Notes: generated by a model from the sequence alone, not told the origin. Numbered from the stretch's first letter, positions 7,572 through 17,313 are shown. The stretch is 32,253 nucleotides of DNA from Hydrogenophaga sp. (GCF_018780385.1 NZ_JADMJO010000118.1:1-32253); one strand, 5' to 3'. A program made the numbers and translations.

Positions 7572-9548
7572 TCAAGTCAAAGCAAACCGGCTGGCGTGGC
7601 GCCAGGCACGGCGCAGCACGGCGGGTGACCACGATTCTTCGGGGATCAGCAGCACGCCGCGCGAACGCATCCACGCGCCGAGGTCCACGTGGCTGGTGGC
7701 CACGGTCATGGGCACGGACAGCAGCAGCGGCAGGGCCACCGGGGCGAGCCAGATCAGCGCGTTCGCGTTGATCGCGGCCGCACCCAGACCCAACAGGCCG
7801 ATCACCACCGACATGGGCGCCAGTCGGGCCAGGGCATCGCGCCAGGTCACGCCATTGGCTTCCCGTGGGGGCGACTTCCACTCCAGCTTCAGGCCGGTGA
7901 TGGCCACCAGCACGAACAGCGAGTGCGCCAGCATGCGGATGGGCGCCTGCAGCAGGGCCATCACGGTTTCCACCACGGAGCTGCCCAACAGGCCGGCGGT
8001 GCCGCCGAACGATTTCTGCTCGCCCTTCATGAACACCGCCAGCAGACCGAGCACGCGCGGCATGAACAGCATGGTCAGCGTCCACATCCACAGGGCGCGC
8101 AACTCTTCGGGCACGGCTTGCCAGCTGGGGATGGCGCTGGAGTCGGCGGCCCACAGGGCGGTGCCGATGGTCAGGAAGGCCAGCCACAGCGGGGCCGACA
8201 GGTAGGACATCGCTCCGATGGCAAACATGGTGCGGTGCACGCGGTGGATGCCGGGCTCGGCCATCAGGCGCGAGTTCTGCAGGTTGCCTTGGCACCAGCG
8301 GCGGTCGCGCTGCAGTTCGCTCAACAAGTCAGGCGGCTGCTGTTCGTAGCTGCCGGTGAGGTCGGAGACCAGCCACACCTGGTAGCCGGCGCGGCGCATC
8401 AGCGCGGCTTCGACGAAGTCGTGCGACATGATGCCGCCGGACATGCCGCCTGTGCCCTTGATCGGGGCCAGCGCGCAATGCTTCATGAAGGGTTCGACGC
8501 GGATGATCGCGTTGTGGCCCCAGTAGTGCGACTCGCCGAGCTGCCAGAACTGCATGCCCAGCGTGAACAGGCGACCGGTGACGCGCGAGCCGAACTGCTG
8601 CGCGCGCGCATGCAGCGTGGCGTGGCCGATGGCCTGCGTGGCGGTCTGCACGATGCCGGCCTTGGGGTGGGCTTCCATCAGCTTGACCATGGAGACGATG
8701 CAGCTGCCGCTCATGACGCTGTCGGCGTCGAGCACCACCATGTAGCGGTAGTCCTTGCCCCAGCGGCGGCAGAAGTCGGCCACGTTGCCGGCCTTGCGGT
8801 GGGTGCGGCGCGTGCGCAGGCGGTAGTAGACCTCGATCTGCGGCAGCTCGGGCTGGGCGGCGAGCGCGGCGCGCAGGGCTTCCCAGGCGGATTTTTCGGC
8901 CGCGGCAATCGCCGGGTCGTAGCTGTCGGAGAGCACGAACACGTCGAACTGGCGCGCGTGGCCGGTGGCGGCGAGCGACTCGCAGGTGGCGCGCAGGCCG
9001 GCGAACACGGTGGCCACGTCTTCGTTGCAGATCGGCATGATGATCGCCGTGCGCGCGTCCGGGTTCATCGGATCGTTGCGCACCGCGGCGGCCGAGAGGG
9101 TGTGCGCGTCACCGCGCAGCGAGACCCAAAAGCCCATGAGCGCGGTCACGAAACCGGTGACGACCCAGGCCGAGAGCAGACCGAAGAGCGCCAGCTGGCC
9201 GACTTGCAGCCACACGTTGTCGTGTTCGGGCTGGGCGTTGGCAAACAGGCTGGTGGCAAACGCCGTGCTCAGCACGGTGAGCAACACGAACACCATGCGG
9301 CGGCGGTTGGCCGCCGTTTCCCAGGCCTCGGGCGCAGGCCTGGCGTGGACCTGTGCCGACGACGAGTACGGTGGCAGGACACGGCTGGCCGTGCTCAGCA
9401 GCGCAGTGCCGATGCTGTTCCAGAAACCGCGCCAGGGGCGCGGCACCATGGAGCCGCGGTTGAGCGGTGGTGCGGTCACCGCGTTCGGGTGGCGCTCTTC
9501 ACGCAGCACGCTGCGGTGGGTCTGGGTGGGTTTCGTGGAAGTGTTCAT
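7572..9548 (-). CDS. opgH: Glucans biosynthesis glucosyltransferase H
   Basis: 658 aa inner-membrane GT2-family glucosyltransferase. It polymerises beta-1,2-linked glucose from UDP-glucose and passes it to the periplasm to make osmoregulated periplasmic glucans. Hydrophobic helices are at about residues 84-104 and 115-140, then the cytoplasmic catalytic domain with VLDADS (DxD) and the QRDRRWCQGN acceptor motif, then a C-terminal membrane region. It is short compared with the 847-aa E. coli protein, mainly because of a reduced N-terminal (~83 residues before helix 1) and C-terminal tail. The ATG at 9548 overlaps the opgG stop as ATGA, which favours it over an in-frame ATG at 9572. Ordering after opgG matches the enterobacterial operon. 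Confidence 0.95.
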   Translation of the reverse strand: MNTSTKPTQTHRSVLREERHPNAVTAPPLNRGSMVPRPWRGFWNSIGTALLSTASRVLPPYSSSAQVHARPAPEAWETAANRRRMVFVLLTVLSTAFATSLFANAQPEHDNVWLQVGQLALFGLLSAWVVTGFVTALMGFWVSLRGDAHTLSAAAVRNDPMNPDARTAIIMPICNEDVATVFAGLRATCESLAATGHARQFDVFVLSDSYDPAIAAAEKSAWEALRAALAAQPELPQIEVYYRLRTRRTHRKAGNVADFCRRWGKDYRYMVVLDADSVMSGSCIVSMVKLMEAHPKAGIVQTATQAIGHATLHARAQQFGSRVTGRLFTLGMQFWQLGESHYWGHNAIIRVEPFMKHCALAPIKGTGGMSGGIMSHDFVEAALMRRAGYQVWLVSDLTGSYEQQPPDLLSELQRDRRWCQGNLQNSRLMAEPGIHRVHRTMFAIGAMSYLSAPLWLAFLTIGTALWAADSSAIPSWQAVPEELRALWMWTLTMLFMPRVLGLLAVFMKGEQKSFGGTAGLLGSSVVETVMALLQAPIRMLAHSLFVLVAITGLKLEWKSPPREANGVTWRDALARLAPMSVVIGLLGLGAAAINANALIWLAPVALPLLLSVPMTVATSHVDLGAWMRSRGVLLIPEESWSPAVLRRAWRHASRFALT

Positions 9549-11116
9549 TCGGGTAACAGCAGATGTGTCCATGTTTCACTCACGGTGTCGTTGTTGTGTT
9601 GGAGGTATGCGCGCAGCTCCACGGGCTGCGTCGCATCGATGCGCTCGACGCGCACGGTCACGCGCCAGGAGCGCGTGGCGGGGTTGGGGTAGGCCAGGGT
9701 CTGGAGCACGCGGCCGTTGGCGTTGGCGCTGACCACGGCTTTGACCGTGGCGTCGGCCGGCAGCGCGTTCAGTGCGGGGCCGCTGAAATCGATGAGGTAC
9801 TGCGGCTGGCGGCCCTGTTCTTCGGCACTCAGCTTGGTGTAGCCATAGCCTCGGCGGCTCTGGGTCACCCAGCTCGATGGCGGGCGCTGCTGCGCTTCGC
9901 CCTGCCAGGCCAGTTCGTAAGCCACTTCCAGTGGCTGGCCCGGTGCGGGCAGGGCGGCGGGCACCCAGTACGCCACGATGTTGTCGTGCGTCTCGTCGGG
10001 CGCGGGCAGCTGCACCAGTTCGACGCGGCCGGGGCCCCAGTCGCCCAGCGGCTTGATCCAGGCGCTCGGGCGGCGCTCGTAGCGCGCTTCCACGTCTTCA
10101 TAGCTGGCGAAGCTGCGGTCGCGCTGCATGAGGCCGAAGCCGCGCGGGTTCTGCATGGTGAACGAGCTGACCGTGACGGCCTTCGGCCGTTGCAGCGGGC
10201 GCCACAGCCATTCGCCTTCGCCGGTGACCATCATCAGACCGTCGGAGTCGTGCACCTCGGGGCGGAAGTCGCGGGCCAGGGGCTGGTTCTCGCCCGAGAG
10301 GAACATGCTGGTCAGCGGTGCGATGCCCAGTGTGTTCACCGGACCGGCACCGGGACGCAGGAAGACGCGGGCGTTGACCGTGGTGGTGGTTTGCTGGCCG
10401 GGGCGGATCACGAAGCGGTAGGCACCCGTGGCTCGCTTCGATTCGAGCAGGGCCAGCACGGTGACCTCGGTTGCACCGGCGGCCGGGCGCTGCAGCCAGA
10501 ACTCGGAGAAGCGGGGGAACTCCTCGCCGGCGCCGCCTGCGGTGTCGATGGCCAGGCCGCGGGCCGACAGGCCGTACTGCTGGCCGTTGCCGAGTGCGCG
10601 GAAGTAGCTGGCGCCCTGGAACACCACCAGTTCGTCCTTGTAGGCTTGGCCGTTGAGCGGGTAATGCAGGCGAAAGCCTGCGTGGCCCAGGTCACCCCAG
10701 GGCGCGGGGTCAAAGGTGTTCTTGCCGTAGTCGAAGTCGGCACCGCGGTAGGGCAGGTGGCGCACCGAGCCATCGGGCTTGATTTCGTGGATGCGCACCG
10801 GCTCGGTCTGGTACAGGCCAAGGTGGAAGAACTGGGCCTCGAAAGGCAGGGCCTCGGCACGCCAGACGGACTGGGCGGGTTTGAAGCGGATGTCGCGCAG
10901 CTGGTCGTAGGTGATGTTGGCCAAGTCGGCGGGCAGCTTGTCGCTGTTTGCGCGCACCGGCTCTGCGGCGCGGGTTTTGGCCAACTGGGTCACGCTGTCC
11001 CAGTCGAAGCGCTGGGCCTGGGCTGACGCCCCGCAGAGCAGGGCCAGGAGGGCGCCGAGCACGACCGCAGCGCGGGGGCGCCGGAGGGCTTGGGCAGGAC
11101 GAATCGGATGGGGCAT
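9545..11116 (-). CDS. opgG: Glucans biosynthesis protein G (periplasmic)
   Basis: 523 aa, close to the 511 aa of E. coli OpgG. It is a periplasmic protein required with OpgH for osmoregulated periplasmic glucan backbone and branch formation. The N-terminus is a Sec signal peptide (basic segment, then AAVVLGALLALLCGASA, cleavage near AQA-Q at about residue 35). The mature part begins FDWDSVTQLAKTRA and contains LRDIRFKPAQSVWR, typical of OpgG/OpgD. OpgD is the nearest alternative, but the pairing with opgH favours OpgG. No Shine-Dalgarno precedes the ATG. A sigma54-type promoter would place the transcript start about one base before it, so translation may be leaderless or start at a later codon (GTG for residue 19). 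Confidence 0.93.
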   Translation of the reverse strand: MPHPIRPAQALRRPRAAVVLGALLALLCGASAQAQRFDWDSVTQLAKTRAAEPVRANSDKLPADLANITYDQLRDIRFKPAQSVWRAEALPFEAQFFHLGLYQTEPVRIHEIKPDGSVRHLPYRGADFDYGKNTFDPAPWGDLGHAGFRLHYPLNGQAYKDELVVFQGASYFRALGNGQQYGLSARGLAIDTAGGAGEEFPRFSEFWLQRPAAGATEVTVLALLESKRATGAYRFVIRPGQQTTTTVNARVFLRPGAGPVNTLGIAPLTSMFLSGENQPLARDFRPEVHDSDGLMMVTGEGEWLWRPLQRPKAVTVSSFTMQNPRGFGLMQRDRSFASYEDVEARYERRPSAWIKPLGDWGPGRVELVQLPAPDETHDNIVAYWVPAALPAPGQPLEVAYELAWQGEAQQRPPSSWVTQSRRGYGYTKLSAEEQGRQPQYLIDFSGPALNALPADATVKAVVSANANGRVLQTLAYPNPATRSWRVTVRVERIDATQPVELRAYLQHNNDTVSETWTHLLLPE

Positions 11117-11128
11117 ACCCGGATAAGG

Positions 11129-11143
11129 GCAAACCCTGTGCCA
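11129..11143 (-). promoter_or_regulatory. Sigma54 (-24/-12) promoter of opgGH
   Basis: On the minus strand the sequence reads TGGCACAGGGTTTGC, preceded by C. The consensus is YTGGCAC-N5-TTGC with fixed GG/GC spacing, and all invariant positions match. The predicted start point is near 11117, one base before the opgG ATG at 11116. An IHF site and a GlrR-like palindrome lie upstream on the same strand. Sequence match is direct and promoter activity is inferred. Confidence 0.75.
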
Positions 11144-11162
11144 GGTTGAAAAAACGCAGTCA

Positions 11163-11175
11163 AATCAAGCGCTTG
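11163..11175 (+). promoter_or_regulatory. IHF binding-site match between activator site and sigma54 promoter
   Basis: AATCAAGCGCTTG fits the IHF consensus WATCAANNNNTTR at every position. It is centred about 52 bp upstream of the predicted opgG start, between the TGTC-N10-GACA palindrome and the -24/-12 element, where a DNA bend is needed for looping by a sigma54 activator. A 13-bp degenerate match alone is weak evidence. The placement raises confidence. Confidence 0.55.
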
Positions 11176-11236
11176 GAGCGAAAGCGTCTTTTCTCAGGCC
11201 GCCAGGTGGCCCTGAGGGCGTCTCAAACCTGCGTTT

Positions 11237-11256
11237 TTGTCGTCAAACAGCGACAA
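11237..11256. promoter_or_regulatory. GlrR-type upstream activating site (TGTC-N10-GACA)
   Basis: A perfect 6-bp inverted repeat TTGTCG/CGACAA spans an 8-nt centre and contains TGTC-N10-GACA, the pattern reported for GlrR (QseF) upstream of glmY in Enterobacteriaceae. The gene for a GlrR orthologue ends 50 bp away. The site is centred about 130 bp upstream of the predicted sigma54 start of opgG, a normal distance for an enhancer site. Only one full copy was seen, whereas glmY has several. Confidence 0.65.
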
Positions 11257-11263
11257 CTAGCAC

Positions 11264-11282
11264 GGCGCTTTTTAAAAACGCC
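11264..11282. other. AT-cored hairpin downstream of glrR
   Basis: GGCG-(C)-TTTTT and AAAAA-CGCC form a near-perfect 19-bp palindrome 25 bp beyond the glrR stop. It could terminate the glrR transcript or simply be flexible DNA next to the activator site. It lacks the G+C-rich stem followed by a U-run needed for a confident terminator call. Confidence 0.35.
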
Positions 11283-11306
11283 TTAGAGAACAAGGGATGA
11301 AGCTTG

Positions 11307-12713
<1,407 letters not shown>

Positions 12714-12741
12714 GCATCAACCTCTGTGTTGCACACTGCGC

Positions 12742-13374
12742 TCATGGGGCGACGGGGGGGCGAACCGGTGCAGGCGGGCGGGTGGTCAGGCTGCGTTCGA
12801 TCGCGCGCATGGCTTCCAGGCGCTCGTTGAGCTGGTCGATGCGGCGCTGGTTTTCGCGCAGTTGGTGACCCTGCCGTTCCAGGCTGTCTTCCAGCCGGCG
12901 TTGCTCCACCAGCTGGTGGGCCAGCAAACGCGCCAGTGGCTTGAGCGGTGTGGCCTCGGGCGCCGCGCTGCCCACCACCCGTTGCACCAGGCCCAGCGCG
13001 CGCGCCGTGTCGGCCGCCTGGGGCATGTGCATCAGGGCCAGGGCCAGCTGCATCTGCCGCAGCGGCGCATTGCCCGGGTCGCCCTGCACCGCGATTTCGG
13101 CGGCGAGGTCGTTGGTGTTGAGCTGGCGCAGGCGCTCCGAGTAGGTGAGCAGGGCCGTGACCACATCGGGCAAGGGCGGGGCCTGGGTGTTCAGGGCCTC
13201 GGGCGAGGTGACCGAGGGCGCCTGCACCGGTGTGACCACCAGAATCTGGGGCACTGACGCGGACGCTGGCGTGGTGATCATGGTGGTCACGGACGCCTGG
13301 GCCGGCGGTGGTGGCGTGGTGCCGCAAGCGCTGACCAGGAGCGCTATCGGAACAGCGGAAATACTAATTCGCAT
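12742..13374 (-). CDS. qseG: QseG-like lipoprotein between glrK and glrR
   Basis: 210 aa putative lipoprotein. The start MRISISAVPIALLVSACGT gives a short signal peptide with lipobox VSAC, acylation at C17. A Pro/Thr-rich spacer follows, then a helical region and a coiled-coil-like C-terminal part (about 145-190, HQLRENQRRIDQLNERLEAM). Sequence similarity to enterobacterial QseG is not obvious by eye. The assignment rests on the lipobox, size, helical content and position between kinase and regulator, exactly as in enterobacterial glrK-qseG-glrR, where QseG is an outer-membrane lipoprotein that signals to the kinase. The ATG (13374) overlaps the kinase stop by 11 bp. The frame is open further upstream, but that part is antisense-like shadow. 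Confidence 0.7.
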   Translation of the reverse strand: MRISISAVPIALLVSACGTTPPPPAQASVTTMITTPASASVPQILVVTPVQAPSVTSPEALNTQAPPLPDVVTALLTYSERLRQLNTNDLAAEIAVQGDPGNAPLRQMQLALALMHMPQAADTARALGLVQRVVGSAAPEATPLKPLARLLAHQLVEQRRLEDSLERQGHQLRENQRRIDQLNERLEAMRAIERSLTTRPPAPVRPPVAP

Positions 13375-14782
13375 GGGGAAGTTCGATACGGAAATGGGCG
13401 CCTTGGCGCTGGGGCAGCAGGTTGATGCGGCCACCGTGGGCAACAATGTACTCGTGCACGATGGACAAGCCGATGCCGGTGCCACGCACGGCGCCTTGAG
13501 GCTGGCGTTCGCCCCGGTAGAAGGGCTCAAAGATGCGGTCGCGGTCGGCATCGGCCACGCCGGGGCCCTGGTCGATGATGTCCAGGCTGGCGCGTCCGGG
13601 CAGGTCCAGCAGCACGAGGCGGATCACGCCGCCGTGGGGTGAGAAACGGATGGCGTTGGACAGCAGGTTGCCCACGGCCGAGGCGATCTTCTCGCGGTCA
13701 ACCGGCAAAAACACCGGCCCGCCCTCGGCGCGCACGGTCAGCCCCAATGCCTGCCAGTGCAGGCGCTGGGCGTCGATCTGGTCTTCCAGCAAGGCCATCA
13801 GATCGGTCTGTTCGCGCTTGAGCTGTCGCGCCTCGAACGCCGCCGCGTTGAAGCGCAGCAGCGCTTCGATCTGGTGCTGCAGCATCAGGGTGTTGTGCTG
13901 CAGGATGTTGACCACCTCGGCCTGGTTGGGGTTGAGCGCGCCGGCCACACCGTCGCCCAGCACCGCCACACCTTCGTGCAGGGAGGCCAGCGGTGTCTTG
14001 AGTTCGTGCGAGATGTGTCGCAGAAAACGCGCCTTGTCGGCATCGAGCTCGGTCAGACGCAGCCGCAGCCAGTCCAGTTGCTGGCTCACGCGGCGCACGT
14101 CGGATGGCCCGGCGATGTCGATCGGCACGTCGAGCCGGTTTTCGCCCAAACCTTGAATGGCCCTTTCGATCCGTTTGAACGGGCGGGCCAGCCACAAGCC
14201 GAAGCCCAGCGCCATCACGGCGGCCACGGCGATGGAGCCCAGCACCTGCTGCGTGAGTTCCTGGCGGCTGGTCTCGAAGCGTGCCTGCAGCGTCTCGTTG
14301 CGCGTGCCGATGATGGACTGCACCTTCTGCGCGATCGAGGCGCTGTGCCCGTCGATTTCGCGGAAGGCCCGCGCCACTTCGCGCTCCCGGTCCAGTGCGG
14401 TCTCCGGTGGACCGTCAAGCAGTCCGGTGACGACGGTCAGTTGCTCCAGCCAGTTGGTGGAGAACTCGGCCGGCAGTTCGTTGTCCTCCAGCCGCTTGAG
14501 GATGTCGCGTGCGTTGCCGGCCGCTTCGGTGAAGCGCTGGCGCAGCTGGTTGTCGCGCAGCACCAGCGACTGGCGCGCGGCACGCTCCATGGTCAGGCTG
14601 CGTTCGGACAGCGACTGGGCCGCGGTGGACAGTGCAATCGCCTGGGCGGCACTCTCGCGGCTCTGGGCCATCAAGGCCTCCAGCGAAAACAGCGCGCGCA
14701 GGGCGGCCGCGCCCAGCAACAAGCCGATCAGCAGGAACGCGACCAGCAGCAGTTGCGGAAATGAAAAGCGCAGCGATCTCAC
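13364..14782 (-). CDS. glrK: Sensor histidine kinase GlrK (QseE)
   Basis: 472 aa membrane histidine kinase. Transmembrane helices lie at about 9-31 and 181-199, with a ~150-residue periplasmic helical sensor between them. A HAMP linker (about 200-250) follows, then HisKA with H259 in RHISHELKTPLASLHEG, and HATPase with N-box NLLSNAIRFSP (N376), G1 DQGPGVAD and G2 GTGIGLSIVHE. It phosphorylates the GlrR regulator encoded two genes later. The start is a GTG at 14782, only 14 bp after the miaB stop, with a weak ribosome-binding site, so coupling to miaB is likely. The first hydrophobic helix begins right after SLRFSFPQ, which supports this start. Confidence 0.92.
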   Translation of the reverse strand: MRSLRFSFPQLLLVAFLLIGLLLGAAALRALFSLEALMAQSRESAAQAIALSTAAQSLSERSLTMERAARQSLVLRDNQLRQRFTEAAGNARDILKRLEDNELPAEFSTNWLEQLTVVTGLLDGPPETALDREREVARAFREIDGHSASIAQKVQSIIGTRNETLQARFETSRQELTQQVLGSIAVAAVMALGFGLWLARPFKRIERAIQGLGENRLDVPIDIAGPSDVRRVSQQLDWLRLRLTELDADKARFLRHISHELKTPLASLHEGVAVLGDGVAGALNPNQAEVVNILQHNTLMLQHQIEALLRFNAAAFEARQLKREQTDLMALLEDQIDAQRLHWQALGLTVRAEGGPVFLPVDREKIASAVGNLLSNAIRFSPHGGVIRLVLLDLPGRASLDIIDQGPGVADADRDRIFEPFYRGERQPQGAVRGTGIGLSIVHEYIVAHGGRINLLPQRQGAHFRIELPHAN

Positions 14783-14796
14783 AAGTGACGGCGGGA

Positions 14797-16158
14797 TCAG
14801 GTGCCCAGTGCGACTTCAGCGGTGAGCACTTCGGCTCTCAGCGAATGCGGCCGCGCCTCCGTGATTCGCACATCGATCATCTGACCCACCAGACGCTCGG
14901 CCAGCGGGCCACCGGGGAAGTTGACGATGCGGTTGCACTCGGTGCGGCCCATGAGTTCGGGCACGTCGGTGCTGGAGCGGCGCGACGCGCCCTCGACCAG
15001 GATCCGCTGCACCGTGCCTTCACGGCTGGCGCTGATGCGGCGCACGTTCTCCTCGATCGTGGCCTGCAGGTGCTGCAGGCGCTTGAGCTTCACAGCGTAC
15101 GGCGTGTCGTCCGCCAGATTGGCCGCGGGCGTGCCCGGGCGGGGGCTGAAGATGAAGCTGAAGCTGGTGTCGAAGCGCACGTCGGTGATGAGCTTCATCA
15201 TCTTGTCGAAGTCATCGTCGGTCTCGCCGGGGAAGCCGACGATGAAGTCGCTGCTCATCACCAGCTCGGGGCGAATCGCGCGCAGCTTGCGCACCGTGCT
15301 CTTGAATTCCATGGCGGTGTAGCCGCGCTTCATGGCCATGAGGATGCGGTCGCTGCCGTGCTGCACCGGCAGGTGCAGGTGGTTCACCAGTTGGGGGATC
15401 TTGCCGTAGGCCTCGATCAGGCGCGGCGTGAATTCGTTGGGGTGGCTGGTGGTGAAGCGCAGGCGCTCAATGCCCGGGATCTCGGCCACGTATTCGAGCA
15501 GCAGCGCGAAGTCGGCGATGTCCCCGCTGTCGCCCATCGCGCCCCGGTAGGCATTGACGTTCTGGCCCAGCAGCGTCACCTCTTTCACGCCCTGGTCGGC
15601 CAGGCCCGCCACTTCCACCAGCACGTCATCGAATGGACGGCTCACCTCTTCGCCACGCGTGTACGGCACCACGCAGTAGCTGCAGTACTTGGAGCAGCCT
15701 TCCATGATGGAGACATAGGCCGAGCCACCGTCGACCTTGGCCGGTGGCAGGTGGTCGAACTTCTCGATCTCGGGAAAGCTGATGTCAACCTGCGGCACCG
15801 CCAGACGCGCGCGCTGGTTCAGCAGCTCGGGCAGGCGGTGCAGCGTCTGCGGGCCGAACACCACGTCCACGTAAGGCGCGCGCTTGATGATCTCGGCGCC
15901 TTCCTGGCTCGCCACGCAGCCGCCCACACCGATCAGCACGCCCTTGTCCTTGAGATGCTTCACACGCCCGAGGTCGCTGAACACCTTCTCCTGCGCCTTC
16001 TCGCGCACCGAGCAGGTGTTGAACAGGATCAGATCGGCTTCCTCCACATCCTGGGTGGGCTCGTAGCCTTGCGCCGCGTGCATCACGTCGGCCATCTTGT
16101 CCGAGTCGTACTCGTTCATCTGGCAGCCGAAGGTCTTGATGAAAACTTTTTTGCTCAT
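14797..16158 (-). CDS. miaB: tRNA-2-methylthio-N6-dimethylallyladenosine synthase MiaB
   Basis: 453 aa radical-SAM methylthiotransferase that converts i6A37 to ms2i6A37 in tRNAs reading UNN codons. N-terminal UPF0004 domain cysteines C12 ([13 protein letters not shown]), C49 ([13 protein letters not shown]) and C81 (GGCVASQEG) hold the auxiliary cluster. C155, C159 and C162 ([15 protein letters not shown]) hold the radical-SAM cluster. A C-terminal TRAM domain follows (EGASRR...[13 protein letters not shown]). The ATG at 16158 has AGGAG 6-10 nt upstream. An earlier in-frame start exists but runs into non-family sequence. A perfect 9-bp hairpin lies just upstream of the ribosome-binding site. 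It leads directly into glrK. Confidence 0.97.
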   Translation of the reverse strand: MSKKVFIKTFGCQMNEYDSDKMADVMHAAQGYEPTQDVEEADLILFNTCSVREKAQEKVFSDLGRVKHLKDKGVLIGVGGCVASQEGAEIIKRAPYVDVVFGPQTLHRLPELLNQRARLAVPQVDISFPEIEKFDHLPPAKVDGGSAYVSIMEGCSKYCSYCVVPYTRGEEVSRPFDDVLVEVAGLADQGVKEVTLLGQNVNAYRGAMGDSGDIADFALLLEYVAEIPGIERLRFTTSHPNEFTPRLIEAYGKIPQLVNHLHLPVQHGSDRILMAMKRGYTAMEFKSTVRKLRAIRPELVMSSDFIVGFPGETDDDFDKMMKLITDVRFDTSFSFIFSPRPGTPAANLADDTPYAVKLKRLQHLQATIEENVRRISASREGTVQRILVEGASRRSSTDVPELMGRTECNRIVNFPGGPLAERLVGQMIDVRITEARPHSLRAEVLTAEVALGT

Positions 16159-16171
16159 GGAAGGCTCCTGT

Positions 16172-16198
16172 GGCACCGGCGCCAACAATGCCGGTGCC
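16172..16198. other. Perfect 9-bp hairpin in miaB leader
   Basis: GGCACCGGC (16172-16180) and GCCGGTGCC (16190-16198) pair perfectly around a 9-nt loop. On the minus strand the stem ends a few bases before the miaB AGGAG. There is no U-run, so it is not a standard terminator for the upstream gene. It could modulate miaB translation or processing, or simply end the upstream transcript with Rho. Confidence 0.45.
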
Positions 16199-16270
16199 CG
16201 CGCTGGGCGCAAATAGGGTGAGGGGATCGGGTGACCACCGGCGGCCACACGGGCCCGCGGCGGCGGTGCT

Positions 16271-16672
16271 TCAGTTGGAAGTGGCGGCCGGCTTGGGCTG
16301 CAGCGACTCGAACACGAAGTTGCGTTGCACGCCGAAGCCAGCGCGCTTTTCTTTGGCCTCGGCCTCGGTGAGGATCCACACATTCTGGATCTGGTCGCGC
16401 AGGTCCACGGTGTAGTTCACCACCAGTTTCTGGTTCAGCAGCGAAGCGGACAGCACCAGTGTGTTGTTGGTGTTGTGGATGCGCGCGCCCGGCGACAGCC
16501 GTGTCTCCCGGTCGTCCATGGTGACGTTGGGCGGCTGCACCACCACCAGGGTGCCGCGCAGGGCTTTGGCGGGGAAGTCGCGCGTGCCTGACTGGGCCTG
16601 GGCCGACAGGGGCAGTGCGATCAGGAGCGCAGCGAGGGTGCTGGCGCAGAAGGCGGGTGAGCAGCGGTTCAT
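16271..16672 (-). CDS. Exported conserved hypothetical protein
   Basis: 133 aa. The N-terminus is a Sec signal peptide (MNRC, hydrophobic [14 protein letters not shown], likely cleavage after AQA at about residue 27). The mature ~106 residues are predicted mostly beta with no recognisable catalytic motif: [31 protein letters not shown], then [26 protein letters not shown] do not recognise a named family. The look is of a conserved Burkholderiales periplasmic protein. No good ribosome-binding site precedes the ATG. A GACAAT -10-like box (16714-16709, minus strand) with a GC-rich discriminator lies 36 bp upstream of the start codon. It is separated from miaB by 112 bp containing a strong hairpin. 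Confidence 0.75.
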   Translation of the reverse strand: MNRCSPAFCASTLAALLIALPLSAQAQSGTRDFPAKALRGTLVVVQPPNVTMDDRETRLSPGARIHNTNNTLVLSASLLNQKLVVNYTVDLRDQIQNVWILTEAEAKEKRAGFGVQRNFVFESLQPKPAATSN

Positions 16673-16739
16673 GGTGTGTGTCCAGAGGCTGTTGGAAACG
16701 GGGACGCGATTGTCTCACGCACTCGCGCAACGCCTGCGC

Positions 16740-17300
16740 TCACTTCCAGCGGATCGGCTCGATGGCCACGCTGCCGCGTTCGCTGGAGAGCGTGAGCACA
16801 CCCTCTTGCAAGGTGGCCTGCAACTGCATGCTGCGCTCGGCCATCTGGGCCAGGGCGGGCGCCACCTCGGTGGGCAGGCGCCAGACCTGCAGCCGCTCAA
16901 GGCGGGTCAACTTGGTCGCGATGCCGCGCCACCACACGTCTGCCGCGCTGCCAAAGGCGTAGAGCACCACCGCGTCGGCCTTGCTGCAGGCTTTGGCCAG
17001 GGGTTTGTCCTCGGGCTGGCCGACCTCGATCCACAGGCGCTTGCGGCCGGTGAAGTCGGTCAGCGAGACGTCCGGGTCGTCCGGGTCGGACAGGCCCGTG
17101 CCGAAGGCCAGCGTGCCGTCGCCGCGGCAGGTGTCCTGCAGCTCGTGGGCGTGGATGGCCAGGGCCACCAGGCGCACCATCATGCGTTCGTCGGTCTCGC
17201 TCGGGTGGCGGGCCAGGGTGAGCGCGTGGTCGGCGTAGTAGCTGTGATCGATGTCGGCGATCTGCAGGTTTGCCTTGAAGATGGTGGACTTGATGGCCAT
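16740..17300 (-). CDS. yaeQ: YaeQ family protein
   Basis: 186 aa, close to the 181 aa of E. coli YaeQ. It starts MAIKSTIFKANLQIADIDHSYY and contains ARHPSETDERMMVRLVALA, DVSLTDFTGRKRLWIEVGQPE and VWWRGI, all hallmarks of this family. The fold is related to PD-(D/E)XK nucleases, but no enzymatic function is established, so I give none. E. coli and Salmonella homologues were linked to multicopy suppression of rfaH defects. The ATG at 17300 has GGAG about 10 nt upstream, at the edge of a dispersed repeat. An upstream in-frame start would extend into the repeat and is unlikely. Confidence 0.93.
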   Translation of the reverse strand: MAIKSTIFKANLQIADIDHSYYADHALTLARHPSETDERMMVRLVALAIHAHELQDTCRGDGTLAFGTGLSDPDDPDVSLTDFTGRKRLWIEVGQPEDKPLAKACSKADAVVLYAFGSAADVWWRGIATKLTRLERLQVWRLPTEVAPALAQMAERSMQLQATLQEGVLTLSSERGSVAIEPIRWK

Positions 17301-17313
17301 ATTCGGAGTACTC

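Noticed and set aside
7689..9692. Long plus-strand open frame of 667 codons across opgH
   Set aside because: It is the antisense shadow of opgH in very high-GC DNA. Its product is low-complexity and rich in His, Arg, Gly and Gln with no family motif, whereas the opposite strand encodes a clear OpgH.
14632..16221. Plus-strand open frame of 529 codons opposite miaB
   Set aside because: It is the shadow of miaB, whose cysteine motifs are intact. The frame has no coherent protein family.
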